Assembly: GCF_943193045.1 (NCBI RefSeq)
Contig: NZ_CALPCN010000010.1
Span: 1 to 57,363 of the forward strand
Reading direction: 5' to 3'
Origin: Pumilibacter muris
Lineage (GTDB): Bacteria; Bacillota; Clostridia; Christensenellales; Pumilibacteraceae
Length of the DNA stretch: 57,363 nucleotides
The notes beneath the pieces are model-generated. The model saw only the letters and a list, made by a program, of their open reading frames with translations, was not told the DNA's origin and searched no databases. Shown here in pieces: positions 50,206 to 57,363 of the stretch (positions are counted from its first letter, which is position 1; every line of letters starts with the position of its first letter). The position numbers and the translations under genes are program-made.

Positions 50206-51615
50206 ATGGATAGAGTAAAAGCCATAACCGAATCTTTCGAACTTCCGAGCACACTTGTAGCGAGGGAGTTCGGCGTCGGAAAGAAAAAAGCGGCAATGCT
50301 GTTTCATCCCGACATGACCGACGAGCTTATTTTGCGTTCTGTGCTGAGAGCGTGCGTCGCGGCGAATAAGTGTTCGGGGTACGAAGAACTTTTGCGCGAA
50401 ATACTCGCGGTGTCGGAAGCCGAAATTTCGGACGATTCCAAAGCCGCGCAAAAGATTCTTTCGGGCGACGCGGTTATATTTTTAGACGGCGCGAGCGGCT
50501 GCATTGTTGTGAACGCCAAAAAGTGGGATAAGCGCGCGGTTATGGAGCCGCCTACCGAAACTGTTGTGCGCGGTCCGCGCGAAGGCTTTGTGGAAGATTT
50601 CAAAACGAACGTTACTTTAATAGAAAAACGTTTGCGCACAAGAAAGCTTGCGGTTGAAAAATTGAATATAGGGCGCGAGGGCAATACGGCGGTTGCCGTT
50701 CTATATGTGGGCGGCATTGCGAAAAAAGAGCTTGTTAAAGACGTTATAAGCAAAATAAAAGCGCTCGATATAGACGCGATTTCCGACAGCCACTATCTTG
50801 TGCCATGCCTCGAAGGGCGCCCTAATTCTATATTTCCGCAAGTGGGCACCGCCGAAAAGCCCGACGTTGTGGCGTCTAAACTTTTAGAGGGACGTGTGGC
50901 TGTGATTGTTGACGGTTCGCCCATTGCGCTTACCGTGCCTTTTCTTTTGATAGAAAATTTTCATTCGGGCGAGGACTACTACGAACGCGCGAGCTTCGCC
51001 ACTTTTTTGCGCGTGTTGCGTATTATAGCTATTTCGCTCGCTATATTTTTGCCCGGTTTATATGTGGCGGATTTAACTTATCATTACGAGGTTGTGCCTT
51101 TAAAACTTTTGATTACCGTTTTAAACGCTCTAAAAGGAATACCTTTGCCGCCCATGTGGGAAATACTGTTCATACTTTTGTTGTTCGAAATAATACGCGA
51201 GGCAAGCATACGAATGCCCAAAAGTTTGGGTACGGCAATGAGCATAGTGGGGGCGCTCGTGCTCGGCGACACTGCGGTTAAGGCGGGGATTATATCGTCG
51301 CCCGGCGTTATGATTATAGCGCTATCTTCCATAGCGCTGTACACCGCGCCCGCGCTTGTGGGAACGAGCAGCCTTTTGCGGGTGCTGTTCACGCTTATAG
51401 GCGGGCTCGGCGGACTTTACGGGCTTATTTTAGGCGTTACTGTTTTAATATTCTATTTGAGCTCGTTAAACAGCATGGGCGCGCCTTGCCTTGCACCGTT
51501 TGCGCCTCTAATTAAAAACGATTTAAAAGACGGAATTGTTCGTCGGCAACTTTTGTCGCTCGGCACAAGACCGGAAGCGCTCGGTTCGCCGAATAAAAGG
51601 AGGTTACGGTGGTAG
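50206..51615 (+). CDS. gerAA: Spore germination receptor subunit A (GerA/GerKA family)
   Basis: 469 aa, slightly short for the family. N-terminal soluble domains (1-230) include SGDAVIFLDGASGCIVVNAKKW and ETVVRGPREGFVEDFKTNVTLIEKRLR, the best-known family block. The C-terminal membrane domain has about 4-5 helices, with PPMWEILFILLLFEIIREASIRMPKSLG and SSLNSMGAPCLAPFAP. It forms the germinant receptor of the spore inner membrane with the next two genes. ATG 50206 is used because the upstream frame lacks homology. A GTG of the next gene overlaps the stop. Confidence 0.93.
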   Translation: MDRVKAITESFELPSTLVAREFGVGKKKAAMLFHPDMTDELILRSVLRACVAANKCSGYEELLREILAVSEAEISDDSKAAQKILSGDAVIFLDGASGCIVVNAKKWDKRAVMEPPTETVVRGPREGFVEDFKTNVTLIEKRLRTRKLAVEKLNIGREGNTAVAVLYVGGIAKKELVKDVISKIKALDIDAISDSHYLVPCLEGRPNSIFPQVGTAEKPDVVASKLLEGRVAVIVDGSPIALTVPFLLIENFHSGEDYYERASFATFLRVLRIIAISLAIFLPGLYVADLTYHYEVVPLKLLITVLNALKGIPLPPMWEILFILLLFEIIREASIRMPKSLGTAMSIVGALVLGDTAVKAGIISSPGVMIIALSSIALYTAPALVGTSSLLRVLFTLIGGLGGLYGLILGVTVLIFYLSSLNSMGAPCLAPFAPLIKNDLKDGIVRRQLLSLGTRPEALGSPNKRRLRW

Positions 51616-52802
51616 AAACGGAAAAACGGATAAGCACCGCTCAGCTTTTTACAGTTATATTTATTTTGGGCATGGGGCTTAAAATACTCATGCTACCGGT
51701 GCTCATGCTTAAAGTTGTGGGGCGCGATTCGGTGCTCGGGTTGGCGGGAATGGGCGTTCTCGAGCTTTTGTGTTTGGGGGCAATGCTTGCAGCCGTTATG
51801 CTAAGTCCCGAAAAGAGCTTTTTCGATATGACGGTTGAGCTTGTGGGCAAAGCGGCGGCGAAAATTATATTCGCTTTTTTATCCGCGTTCTTCTTTTTTA
51901 AGTTGTTGCTTTTGGTTGGCGAAGTGCGGGTGTTTTTCAGCGAAAACCTGTTGCAAAACTTTTCGAGCACAGTTTATTCGTTGCCGCTATGCGGGCTTTG
52001 CGTGGTTATGGGTATGGGAACGCTGAGAGCCATAGGAAGAACTTCGCAGTTTCTTTTTCCGTTTATCGCGGTTGCAATGTTGTGTCTGTTTGTGTTTATA
52101 GGCATGGGCGTCGATTATTCCGAAATTTTTCCGCTCGGCGATTACGGCTTTAAAAGCACGTTTACGAATTCTTTCAAGCACTCCATGTGGTTCGGCGATT
52201 ATTCTTCGCTCGTGGCGGTTATAGGTTCGGTTAGGCGCACAAAACACACCGCTACTGCGGGAGTTATCGCGGGAATTATTGCGTCGCTTACCGTTATATT
52301 TTATATGCTCGGGCTAACGGCTTCGTTTTCGAACGTTTGCTATTTGTTGCGTTTCGGGCAAAACGTTACGGGAATGTCTCACTATGCGCTCGGCGACGTA
52401 ATGCAAGGGCGGCTCGACGTTATGTTGTTTTGCATGTGGATTGTTTCGGTTTTGGTGGAAGCGGGGTTCTATTCGTTTACCACAGTAAGCTGTCTTGAAA
52501 AAGTTATACCCGTAAAAAAAGAGTTGCTGTCGTTGTCGGCGGGCGTTTTGCTGTTTGCGGTTTTGCTGCTTTGGCAATCCACAAGCGATTTGCAAGCGTT
52601 TGCGATAAATTATTTTTCGGTGCCCGCCGCAGTGTTTCAAATAGCGGTGCCCGTTTTCGCGATTATCGTTACCGCTGTGGCGCGCAGGCGCGAAAAGAAA
52701 AAACGCGGTAAAACATGCGGCGAATACCGAACTTTACAAACCGAAACGGCAAATACGCAGTGCGACGTAAAGAGTGAAGGAGCGGAATGTGAAGCGGAGT
52801 AA
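51609..52802 (+). CDS. gerAB: Spore germination permease-like subunit B (GerAB/GerKB family)
   Basis: 397 aa with ten membrane helices, of the amino acid-polyamine-organocation type. It begins STAQLFTVIFILGMGLKILMLP and has the usual long hydrophobic runs. GTG 51609 has SD AAGGAGGTT and overlaps gerAA by 7 bp. GerAB proteins bind the germinant amino acid in known receptors. The C-terminus is a charged tail (RRREKKKRGK). gerAC begins inside the end of this gene. Confidence 0.92.
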   Translation: MVETEKRISTAQLFTVIFILGMGLKILMLPVLMLKVVGRDSVLGLAGMGVLELLCLGAMLAAVMLSPEKSFFDMTVELVGKAAAKIIFAFLSAFFFFKLLLLVGEVRVFFSENLLQNFSSTVYSLPLCGLCVVMGMGTLRAIGRTSQFLFPFIAVAMLCLFVFIGMGVDYSEIFPLGDYGFKSTFTNSFKHSMWFGDYSSLVAVIGSVRRTKHTATAGVIAGIIASLTVIFYMLGLTASFSNVCYLLRFGQNVTGMSHYALGDVMQGRLDVMLFCMWIVSVLVEAGFYSFTTVSCLEKVIPVKKELLSLSAGVLLFAVLLLWQSTSDLQAFAINYFSVPAAVFQIAVPVFAIIVTAVARRREKKKRGKTCGEYRTLQTETANTQCDVKSEGAECEAE

Positions 52803-54195
52803 AAAAATTCTCATTTATAAATTGAGTTGTTTTCTGTTCGCAATAGTTTTGTTGCTGTTGCCTCAACGCGCCTTGCCGCAGTCAGACATTCAAGTGCTTG
52901 CAACAGTGCTCGGAATAGACGGCACGGGCGGCAACGTTACGGTCGCGGCGCAACTTGCCGTGCCTGTGGCTCAAAGCGGCGACGGCAAAGCGAGCACCGT
53001 TGCGAAAGCTACGGGCGGAAGCATAAGCGAAGCGCTCGAAAACCTTGAAATAGGCATGGGGCGAAGAGTTAATTTCGGACACCTATCCACAGTCGCGGCG
53101 GGAAAGGGCATGCTGCTTTCCGACATAAAGGAATTTGTAAGTTATCTTATGTCGTCGGGAAAGGTTGGACCCGGCGCCTACCTTGTGTACTGTTCGCATT
53201 CCACCGCCTCCGAATTTATAGAACAGGCTCAAAAAATGGGCGAAAGTTCGGATGCCGAGCTCGGCAATTTTATTGCATATAACAAGAGCGGAAATCATGT
53301 GACAACCGCTACCGCGCTTAAATTTTTGCAAACGCTTCATTCCACTTCGGGAGCCGCGTGTTTGCCTTGCGTCCAACTCGAAGACGAAAACAGCGAGTCT
53401 AATCCGGGCGATTCGAGCGTGGGCGAAGGGCGAGGCGGCGCCGCGTCCGAAAAGTCGCAAAGCGGAGCGGGCGGTTTGCCTACCGAGTCCGAAAAAAAGC
53501 AGGAAGAGCAAAAAAGCGAAGAGGCGGAAAAGAGCGACGGAAGCAAAGGGGAATCTGAAAACGAGTCGCAGGCAAAGTCGGAAAGCGGCGGTAATTCCGA
53601 AAACGGTTCGCAACAAGAGAGCGGCGGAAGCGGCAAATCGTCGGACGGAAAAAAGTCGGGGAAAGAAACGGGAACTGCGGAAAAGAAAAAACTCGTAGCC
53701 GCCGATTCTATTGCCGTATACGGCGGCGACAGAGAAGAACCCACTGTGCTCAACGCTCTTGCGACGCGCGGCGTAGTGTGGCAAGACACTCACTCTAATT
53801 ACGGGCTTGTGGAACTGCGAAACGTGCTTATAGACGGGCAAACGGTGCCGTCGGTTGCGGCTCGATTATCGGGCAAAAGCGTGAAAAAGAGTGCGAAAAT
53901 TGTTAAAGGTGAAAACGTTCTCACCTATAAAATTAAAGTAAAACTCAAACTCGACGATTCGCATATATGCGCAAATCCCGGATTTTTCGGCTTGCTTAAA
54001 GATAAACTCGAAGACGAGTTCGAAAGCGTGATACGCAACAATCTTGCTTTTGCGGTTCAAACTTCGAAAGAAACGGGTATCGACTTTTTGGGAATACGCG
54101 AGTGGTTCCATAAATTTTGCCGCAAAGGAGCGGAGAACTTCGACCTTAGCTCGGTTATTGTAAACATAGAAACTAAGGTTATAATACAAACATAA
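52789..54195 (+). CDS. gerAC: Spore germination subunit C (GerAC family), no lipobox, large low-complexity insert
   Basis: 468 aa (family usually about 370-410). GTG 52789 has AAGGAG 6 nt upstream. Signal-like helix LIYKLSCFLFAIVLLLL, then PQRALPQSDIQVLATVLGID; the lipobox Cys normally found here is missing. Domain 1 is about 35-198. Residues about 198-300 are a Ser/Glu/Gly/Lys-rich disordered insert (GGNSENGSQQESGGSGKSSD). The C-terminal Ger(x)C domain (about 320-468) has GLLKDKLEDEFESVIRNNLAFAVQTSKETGIDFLGI in conserved order. It probably stays anchored by the N-terminal helix instead of a lipid. Confidence 0.88.
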   Translation: MKRSKKILIYKLSCFLFAIVLLLLPQRALPQSDIQVLATVLGIDGTGGNVTVAAQLAVPVAQSGDGKASTVAKATGGSISEALENLEIGMGRRVNFGHLSTVAAGKGMLLSDIKEFVSYLMSSGKVGPGAYLVYCSHSTASEFIEQAQKMGESSDAELGNFIAYNKSGNHVTTATALKFLQTLHSTSGAACLPCVQLEDENSESNPGDSSVGEGRGGAASEKSQSGAGGLPTESEKKQEEQKSEEAEKSDGSKGESENESQAKSESGGNSENGSQQESGGSGKSSDGKKSGKETGTAEKKKLVAADSIAVYGGDREEPTVLNALATRGVVWQDTHSNYGLVELRNVLIDGQTVPSVAARLSGKSVKKSAKIVKGENVLTYKIKVKLKLDDSHICANPGFFGLLKDKLEDEFESVIRNNLAFAVQTSKETGIDFLGIREWFHKFCRKGAENFDLSSVIVNIETKVIIQT

Positions 54196-54197
54196 AT

Positions 54198-54492
54198 TGT
54201 CGCCCAAACGCAAGTCGGCGCTACGGCGCGTGTGCGAAAACGCACACTTCCTTGCTTAATCCGACTTGGGCGAACTTAATTGGGAGTCCTTTCTCGGGCA
54301 ACCCGAGAAAGTCGGGTTTGTATTTCGGCGGAACTGTCGCCCAAACGCAACACGGCGCTACGGCGCGCGTGCGTAAGCGCCCGCTTCCTTGCTTAATCCG
54401 TGTTGGGCGAACTTAATTCGGCGTCCTTTCTCGGGCAACCCGAGAAAGTCGGGTTTGTATTTCGGCGGAACTGTCGCCCAAACGCAACACGG
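54198..54492 (+). repeat. 137-bp tandem structured repeat, 2.15 copies
   Basis: Unit 1 starts at 54198, unit 2 at 54335, partial unit 3 at 54472. Each full unit has a stem joining its left arm (CGCCC...AAGTCGG in unit 1) to its right arm (CCGACTTGGGCG), and a perfect hairpin CTTTCTCGGG-caa-CCCGAGAAAG. Unit 2 has AACACGG with CCGTGTTGGGCG, so two neighbouring base pairs change together. The rest of 54196-54538 has no credible gene. Confidence 0.88.
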
Positions 54493-54538
54493 AACTGCGC
54501 TTCGGTTTTACGACATTTATAAATGGGGAAACGGAAGA

Positions 54539-54566
54539 AAGCTTGCTTTTGCGGCAAGCTTTTTTA
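54539..54566 (+). terminator. Terminator after the repeat array
   Basis: AAGCTTGC and GCAAGCTT around a TTTTGCG loop, then T5-6. It ends any transcript coming from the ger operon through the repeats. Confidence 0.8.
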
Positions 54567-54590
54567 TTGCGAAAAATTTATAAAAAACCG

Positions 54591-54644
54591 TTGACAAACT
54601 TAAAAAAGCGGTATATAATAATATTACAGTTGAACAATTATTCA
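54591..54644 (+). promoter_or_regulatory. Promoter and ArsR-type operator of the metal-efflux operon
   Basis: TTGACA (54591-54596), 17-bp spacer, TATAAT (54614-54619). TGAACAATTATTCA (54631-54644) is a near-perfect dyad of the CzrA/CadC/SmtB type (TGAA-N6-TTCA) just after the start site, so binding would block transcription until metal is present. Confidence 0.88.
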
Positions 54645-54681
54645 AGTGTTCAAGAAAATAAAACTAAGGAGACTACATAAT

Positions 54682-55056
54682 ATGGACGACGAACGCACGG
54701 TTGAAAACGGTTGCGAATCGAGAGTGGTGCACCTCGACGTGCTCGATAATGTGCGCGGGAAAATGCCCGACGAAGACACTTTATTGAACGTTGCCGAACT
54801 TTTCAAAGTATTCGGCGATTCCACTCGAACAAGAATTTTGAGCGCGCTCAGCATAGAGGAACTTTGCGTGTGCGATATATCCGCGCTTTTAAATATGTCT
54901 ATGTCGGCTGTGTCGCACCAACTGCGCATTTTGCGCCAAACGAAGATTGTTAAATCGCGCAGAAGCGGAAAAGAAATACTTTACTCGCTCGACGACGAAC
55001 ATATTTCCGAGCTGTATAAAATAGCGCTCGAACATCTTTGCGAAAAAGAAAAATAA
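54682..55056 (+). CDS. ArsR/SmtB-family metal-responsive repressor (CadC-like)
   Basis: 124 aa winged-helix repressor. DNA-binding helix MSMSAVSHQLRILRQTKIV. LCVCD in helix alpha-3 (C62, C64), plus C11 in the N-terminal tail, recreates the alpha-3N thiolate site of CadC for Cd/Pb. A C-terminal DDEH...EH segment could form an alpha-5 Zn site. ATG 54682 has SD TAAGGAG. It is first in an operon with the metal ATPase, behind its own operator, so derepression by toxic metals is expected. Confidence 0.93.
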   Translation: MDDERTVENGCESRVVHLDVLDNVRGKMPDEDTLLNVAELFKVFGDSTRTRILSALSIEELCVCDISALLNMSMSAVSHQLRILRQTKIVKSRRSGKEILYSLDDEHISELYKIALEHLCEKEK

Positions 55057-55082
55057 ATTGCCGCTTAAAAGGAGAAAAAATC

Positions 55083-55301
55083 ATGAAAAAAGTATATAAA
55101 GTGGAAGACCTCGACTGCGCCAACTGCGCGGCGAAAATGGAAAGCGCAATTCAAAAAATAAACGGCGTGCAATCGGCGTCGGTAAGTTTTGTGGCGCAAA
55201 AGATAGTGTTGGAGGCGGAGGAAAGCGCTTTGAGCGGCATAGAGAAACAAATGGTTAAAGTTTGCCGCAAAATAGAGCCGGACTGCCGTATAAAATTATG
55301 A
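55083..55301 (+). CDS. Stand-alone heavy-metal-associated (HMA) domain protein
   Basis: 72 aa ferredoxin-fold HMA domain: YKVEDLDCANCAAKMESAIQ with CxxC at C12 and C15, ending DCRIKL. In most Cd/Zn P1B ATPases this domain is fused to the N-terminus; here it is separate, and its stop overlaps the ATPase ATG (ATGA). It may act as metal chaperone or regulatory domain for the pump. SD AAAAGGAG with ATG 55083. Confidence 0.9.
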   Translation: MKKVYKVEDLDCANCAAKMESAIQKINGVQSASVSFVAQKIVLEAEESALSGIEKQMVKVCRKIEPDCRIKL

Positions 55302-57199
55302 ACGCGCGGCAAAAGAGCAGACTTGCAAGGATTATAATTGCGGCGGCTTTGTTCGCTGCGGCTTATGCGGTTTTCGCAACGGTAGACGTGCCCGAAAAGC
55401 TGTGGTACATAGAGCTTAGCGTTTATATCGCTATTTACCTTGTTGCGGCATACGACGTAATCGTTAAAGCGGCGCGTGGTATTTTCGGCGGGCAAGTTTT
55501 CGACGAGAATTTTTTGATGACTGTTGCAACGGTGGGCGCGTTTTGCGTGCGCGAATATCCCGAAGCGGCGGCGGTTATGCTGTTCTATCAAGTGGGCGAA
55601 CTGTTTCAGTCGATTGCCGTAGGGAAATCGCGCAAGTCTATTTCGTCGCTCATGGATATTCGCCCCGATACTGCCACCGTGCTGAGAGGCGGCGAACGCT
55701 TAACCGTGTCGCCCGACGAAGTGGAAGTGGGCGAAGTTATGGAAGTTCGCGCGGGAGAGAAAATAGCGCTCGACGGAATTGTTTCGCGCGGCTCGGGAAT
55801 GCTCAATACGGCGGCGCTCACAGGTGAATCCGCACCCGTATTCGTTAAAGAAGGCGACGAGGTTAAAAGCGGAAGCATAAACACAAACAGCGTTATGGAA
55901 ATTACGGCAACAAAGCCGTTTTCCGAGTCTACAGCGAGCAAAATTCTTGACCTTGTGGAAAACGCTTCTTCCAAAAAGGCTAAGGCGGAAAATTTTATTA
56001 CGAGGTTCGCAAAGTTCTATACTCCCGCAGTTGTAGGGTTTGCCGTTATTCTTGCCGTAGTGCCGTCGATTATCACAGGCGAGTGGCAAGAATGGGTGCA
56101 TCGTGCGCTTATGTTCTTGGTTGTGTCTTGCCCTTGCGCGCTCGTTATAAGCGTTCCGCTTGCGTTTTTCGGCGGGATAGGGGCGGCTTCGGCTCGCGGC
56201 GTGCTTGTTAAGGGCGGTAATTACCTTGAACTTCTCGCACGTCTCGATACTGTGGTTTTCGATAAAACGGGAACTTTAACTTACGGCAAATTCTCGGTTA
56301 CAGACGTTGTGCCCGAAAGTGAGCGCGAGCATATCTTAAACGCGGCGGCGCTTGCCGAGAGCGGAAGCAATCACCCCGTAGCGCAGTCGGTGCTTGCGGC
56401 GGCGAAAGCCGAAGGAATAGCCGAAGTAAGCGGCGCGTCAATCCGCGAAATAGCGGGAAAAGGAGTTGAGGCTACTCGCGGCAATACGGTTGTGCTTGCG
56501 GGCAACGCCGAACTTATGCGGGAATTTTGTGTGGAATACGTTCCGTGCGAGCTGTTCGGCACGCATGTATACGTTGCCGAAAACGGAAAATTTCTCGGAA
56601 CGGTCGTTATATCCGACACCGTTAAAGAAGATGCAAAGAGCGTGATAGACTCTTTCCGACGCGACAACGTGCGCACCGTAATGCTTACGGGCGACAATGA
56701 GCGCGCCGCGAAAGCGGTTGCCGAACAAACGGGGGTAGGCGAATACGCCGCGTCTCTTTTGCCCGCCGACAAAGTGGAAAAGCTGGAAACCATCATTGCG
56801 GGCAAAAGTAAAAAATCTGTTGTCGCGTTCGTCGGCGACGGAATAAACGACGCTCCCGTGCTTTCCCGCGCCGACGTAGGCATTGCAATGGGCGCGCTCG
56901 GAAGCGATTCGGCAATCGAAGCCGCCGACGTGGTGCTTATGCACGATAATTTGGGCTCCATTGCGAAAGCGAAAGAGGTTGCGAAAAAAACAATGAGAAT
57001 AGCTTTCGAAAACATCGTATTCGCTTTGCTCGTTAAAGCCGTTGTGCTCGTGCTCTCGGCGCTCGGCATAACAAGCATGTGGCTCGCCATATTTGCCGAC
57101 GTGGGCGTAACCGTTATAGCCGTTTTAAACTCAGTTCGCATAATAGCGTTCGGTTCCGAGCGCGGAAAATGCAAAAAAAGACAAAAAAACGAAAAATAG
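55298..57199 (+). CDS. cadA: P1B-type heavy metal ATPase (Cd/Zn/Pb exporter)
   Basis: 633 aa. No N-terminal HMA domain. Membrane helices, TGES actuator loop (175-178), CPC metal site in the membrane (278-280), phosphorylation motif DKTGT (322-326), SGSNHP, TGDN, and GDGINDAP in the P domain. The last helices hold FADVGVTVIAVLNS with the Asp typical of Zn/Cd/Pb pumps. It exports divalent soft metals using ATP. ATG 55298 overlaps the HMA gene stop. The tail is basic (KCKKRQKNEK). Confidence 0.94.
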   Translation: MNARQKSRLARIIIAAALFAAAYAVFATVDVPEKLWYIELSVYIAIYLVAAYDVIVKAARGIFGGQVFDENFLMTVATVGAFCVREYPEAAAVMLFYQVGELFQSIAVGKSRKSISSLMDIRPDTATVLRGGERLTVSPDEVEVGEVMEVRAGEKIALDGIVSRGSGMLNTAALTGESAPVFVKEGDEVKSGSINTNSVMEITATKPFSESTASKILDLVENASSKKAKAENFITRFAKFYTPAVVGFAVILAVVPSIITGEWQEWVHRALMFLVVSCPCALVISVPLAFFGGIGAASARGVLVKGGNYLELLARLDTVVFDKTGTLTYGKFSVTDVVPESEREHILNAAALAESGSNHPVAQSVLAAAKAEGIAEVSGASIREIAGKGVEATRGNTVVLAGNAELMREFCVEYVPCELFGTHVYVAENGKFLGTVVISDTVKEDAKSVIDSFRRDNVRTVMLTGDNERAAKAVAEQTGVGEYAASLLPADKVEKLETIIAGKSKKSVVAFVGDGINDAPVLSRADVGIAMGALGSDSAIEAADVVLMHDNLGSIAKAKEVAKKTMRIAFENIVFALLVKAVVLVLSALGITSMWLAIFADVGVTVIAVLNSVRIIAFGSERGKCKKRQKNEK

Positions 57200-57363
57200 T
57201 TTGAAAACATTTTAAAAAACGGTTGACAAAAACATATAGATATGATATTCTTAGTAAGCTGTCTGTTTGAGGGCGGCATTAAAAGCGCACATTGACAACG
57301 GAAAATAAGCAAGAAAGATTAAAAACACAAAACAAAAAACAGTCAATTTAAAAAAACGGAAAA
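57200..57363 (+). promoter_or_regulatory. Promoter and leader of a gene beyond the window
   Basis: TTGACA (57223-57228), 17-bp spacer, TATTCT (57246-57251), followed by about 110 nt of A-rich untranslated sequence with a second TTGACA at 57294-57299. The A-rich leader reminds me of regions before rRNA or other stable RNA operons, but the window ends too soon to tell. Confidence 0.4.

Noticed and set aside
54389-54583. 64-codon frame in the tandem repeat
   Set aside because: It has no SD, runs across the repeat unit and terminator, and has no protein-like composition.
55290-55301. Programmed frameshift fusing the HMA domain to the ATPase
   Set aside because: The overlap (ATA AAA TTA TGA) is not a slippery heptamer of the X-XXY-YYZ kind, and ATGA coupling explains the arrangement.
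1-57363. CRISPR array
   Set aside because: The repeats seen are 90-137 bp palindromic units with no regular short repeat-spacer pattern and no cas genes.
1-57363. tRNA or rRNA genes
   Set aside because: No cloverleaf with GGTTCGAAT-type T-arm or conserved rRNA segment was seen in the intergenic regions.

Overview
The window reads as a chromosomal contig from a spore-forming, Gram-positive-type bacterium of the Clostridia (Bacillota). Supporting signs are a complete gerA-type spore germination operon, one-piece PurL, strong Shine-Dalgarno sequences with common GTG/TTG starts and ATGA overlaps, several lipobox lipoproteins, a CUT1 sugar importer with no ATPase of its own, and a FeoA-FeoA-FeoB-FeoB-associated cassette. 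An uncultured gut-type clostridium is likely, but that placement is inference. No rRNA, tRNA, CRISPR array or insertion sequence was recognised. Base composition is balanced, except for a more AT-rich patch in the methyltransferase/DUF262 pair.

Layout. 1-6300: right end of a phage-derived module (tail-type beta-propeller proteins, two different holins, a coiled-coil protein, two overlapping mini-genes), preceded by palindromic repeats. 6380-8741: an EcoRI-family adenine methyltransferase and a DUF262-HNH nuclease, a likely defence pair. 8752-10887 (minus): zinc-ribbon Ser/Thr kinase and PP2C phosphatase. 11018-21537: purine operon purE-C-M-N-H-D-L, without purF and interrupted by structured repeats. 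21680-22939 (minus): ferritin-like diiron protein. 23081-23376: small membrane protein behind a promoter with a G9 tract. 23517-35162: glycan locus (LacI regulator, surface protein with a G9 tract in its signal peptide, hairpin-glycosidase-like lipoprotein, sugar-binding lipoprotein, two permeases, GH99-like lipoprotein). 35362-37662: uracil permease and upp. 37791-41341: DtxR-type regulator and feo operon with flanking operators. 41459-49947: mixed housekeeping and unknown genes (membrane protein, TIM-barrel lipoprotein, membrane-anchored propeller-like protein, murG, hydrolase, VWA lipoprotein). 50170-54195: ger operon. 54198-54492: 137-bp tandem structured repeat. 54591-57199: ArsR/CadC-type regulator, stand-alone HMA protein and Cd/Zn P-type ATPase.

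How the parts work together. The purine and uracil genes supply nucleotides. The LacI locus looks like a binding, import and hydrolysis system for an oligosaccharide, and one palindrome lies before both the regulator and the surface-protein gene. The Fe regulator and the metal-efflux regulator each have a recognisable operator on their neighbouring promoter.

Less ordinary signals: (i) an intergenic structured-repeat family whose copies differ by paired, compensatory changes; (ii) two G9 tracts at places where slippage would switch expression; (iii) four genes whose -10 box lies 6-7 nt before the start codon with no SD, suggesting leaderless mRNAs; (iv) a GerAC without lipobox and with a roughly 100-residue low-complexity insert.
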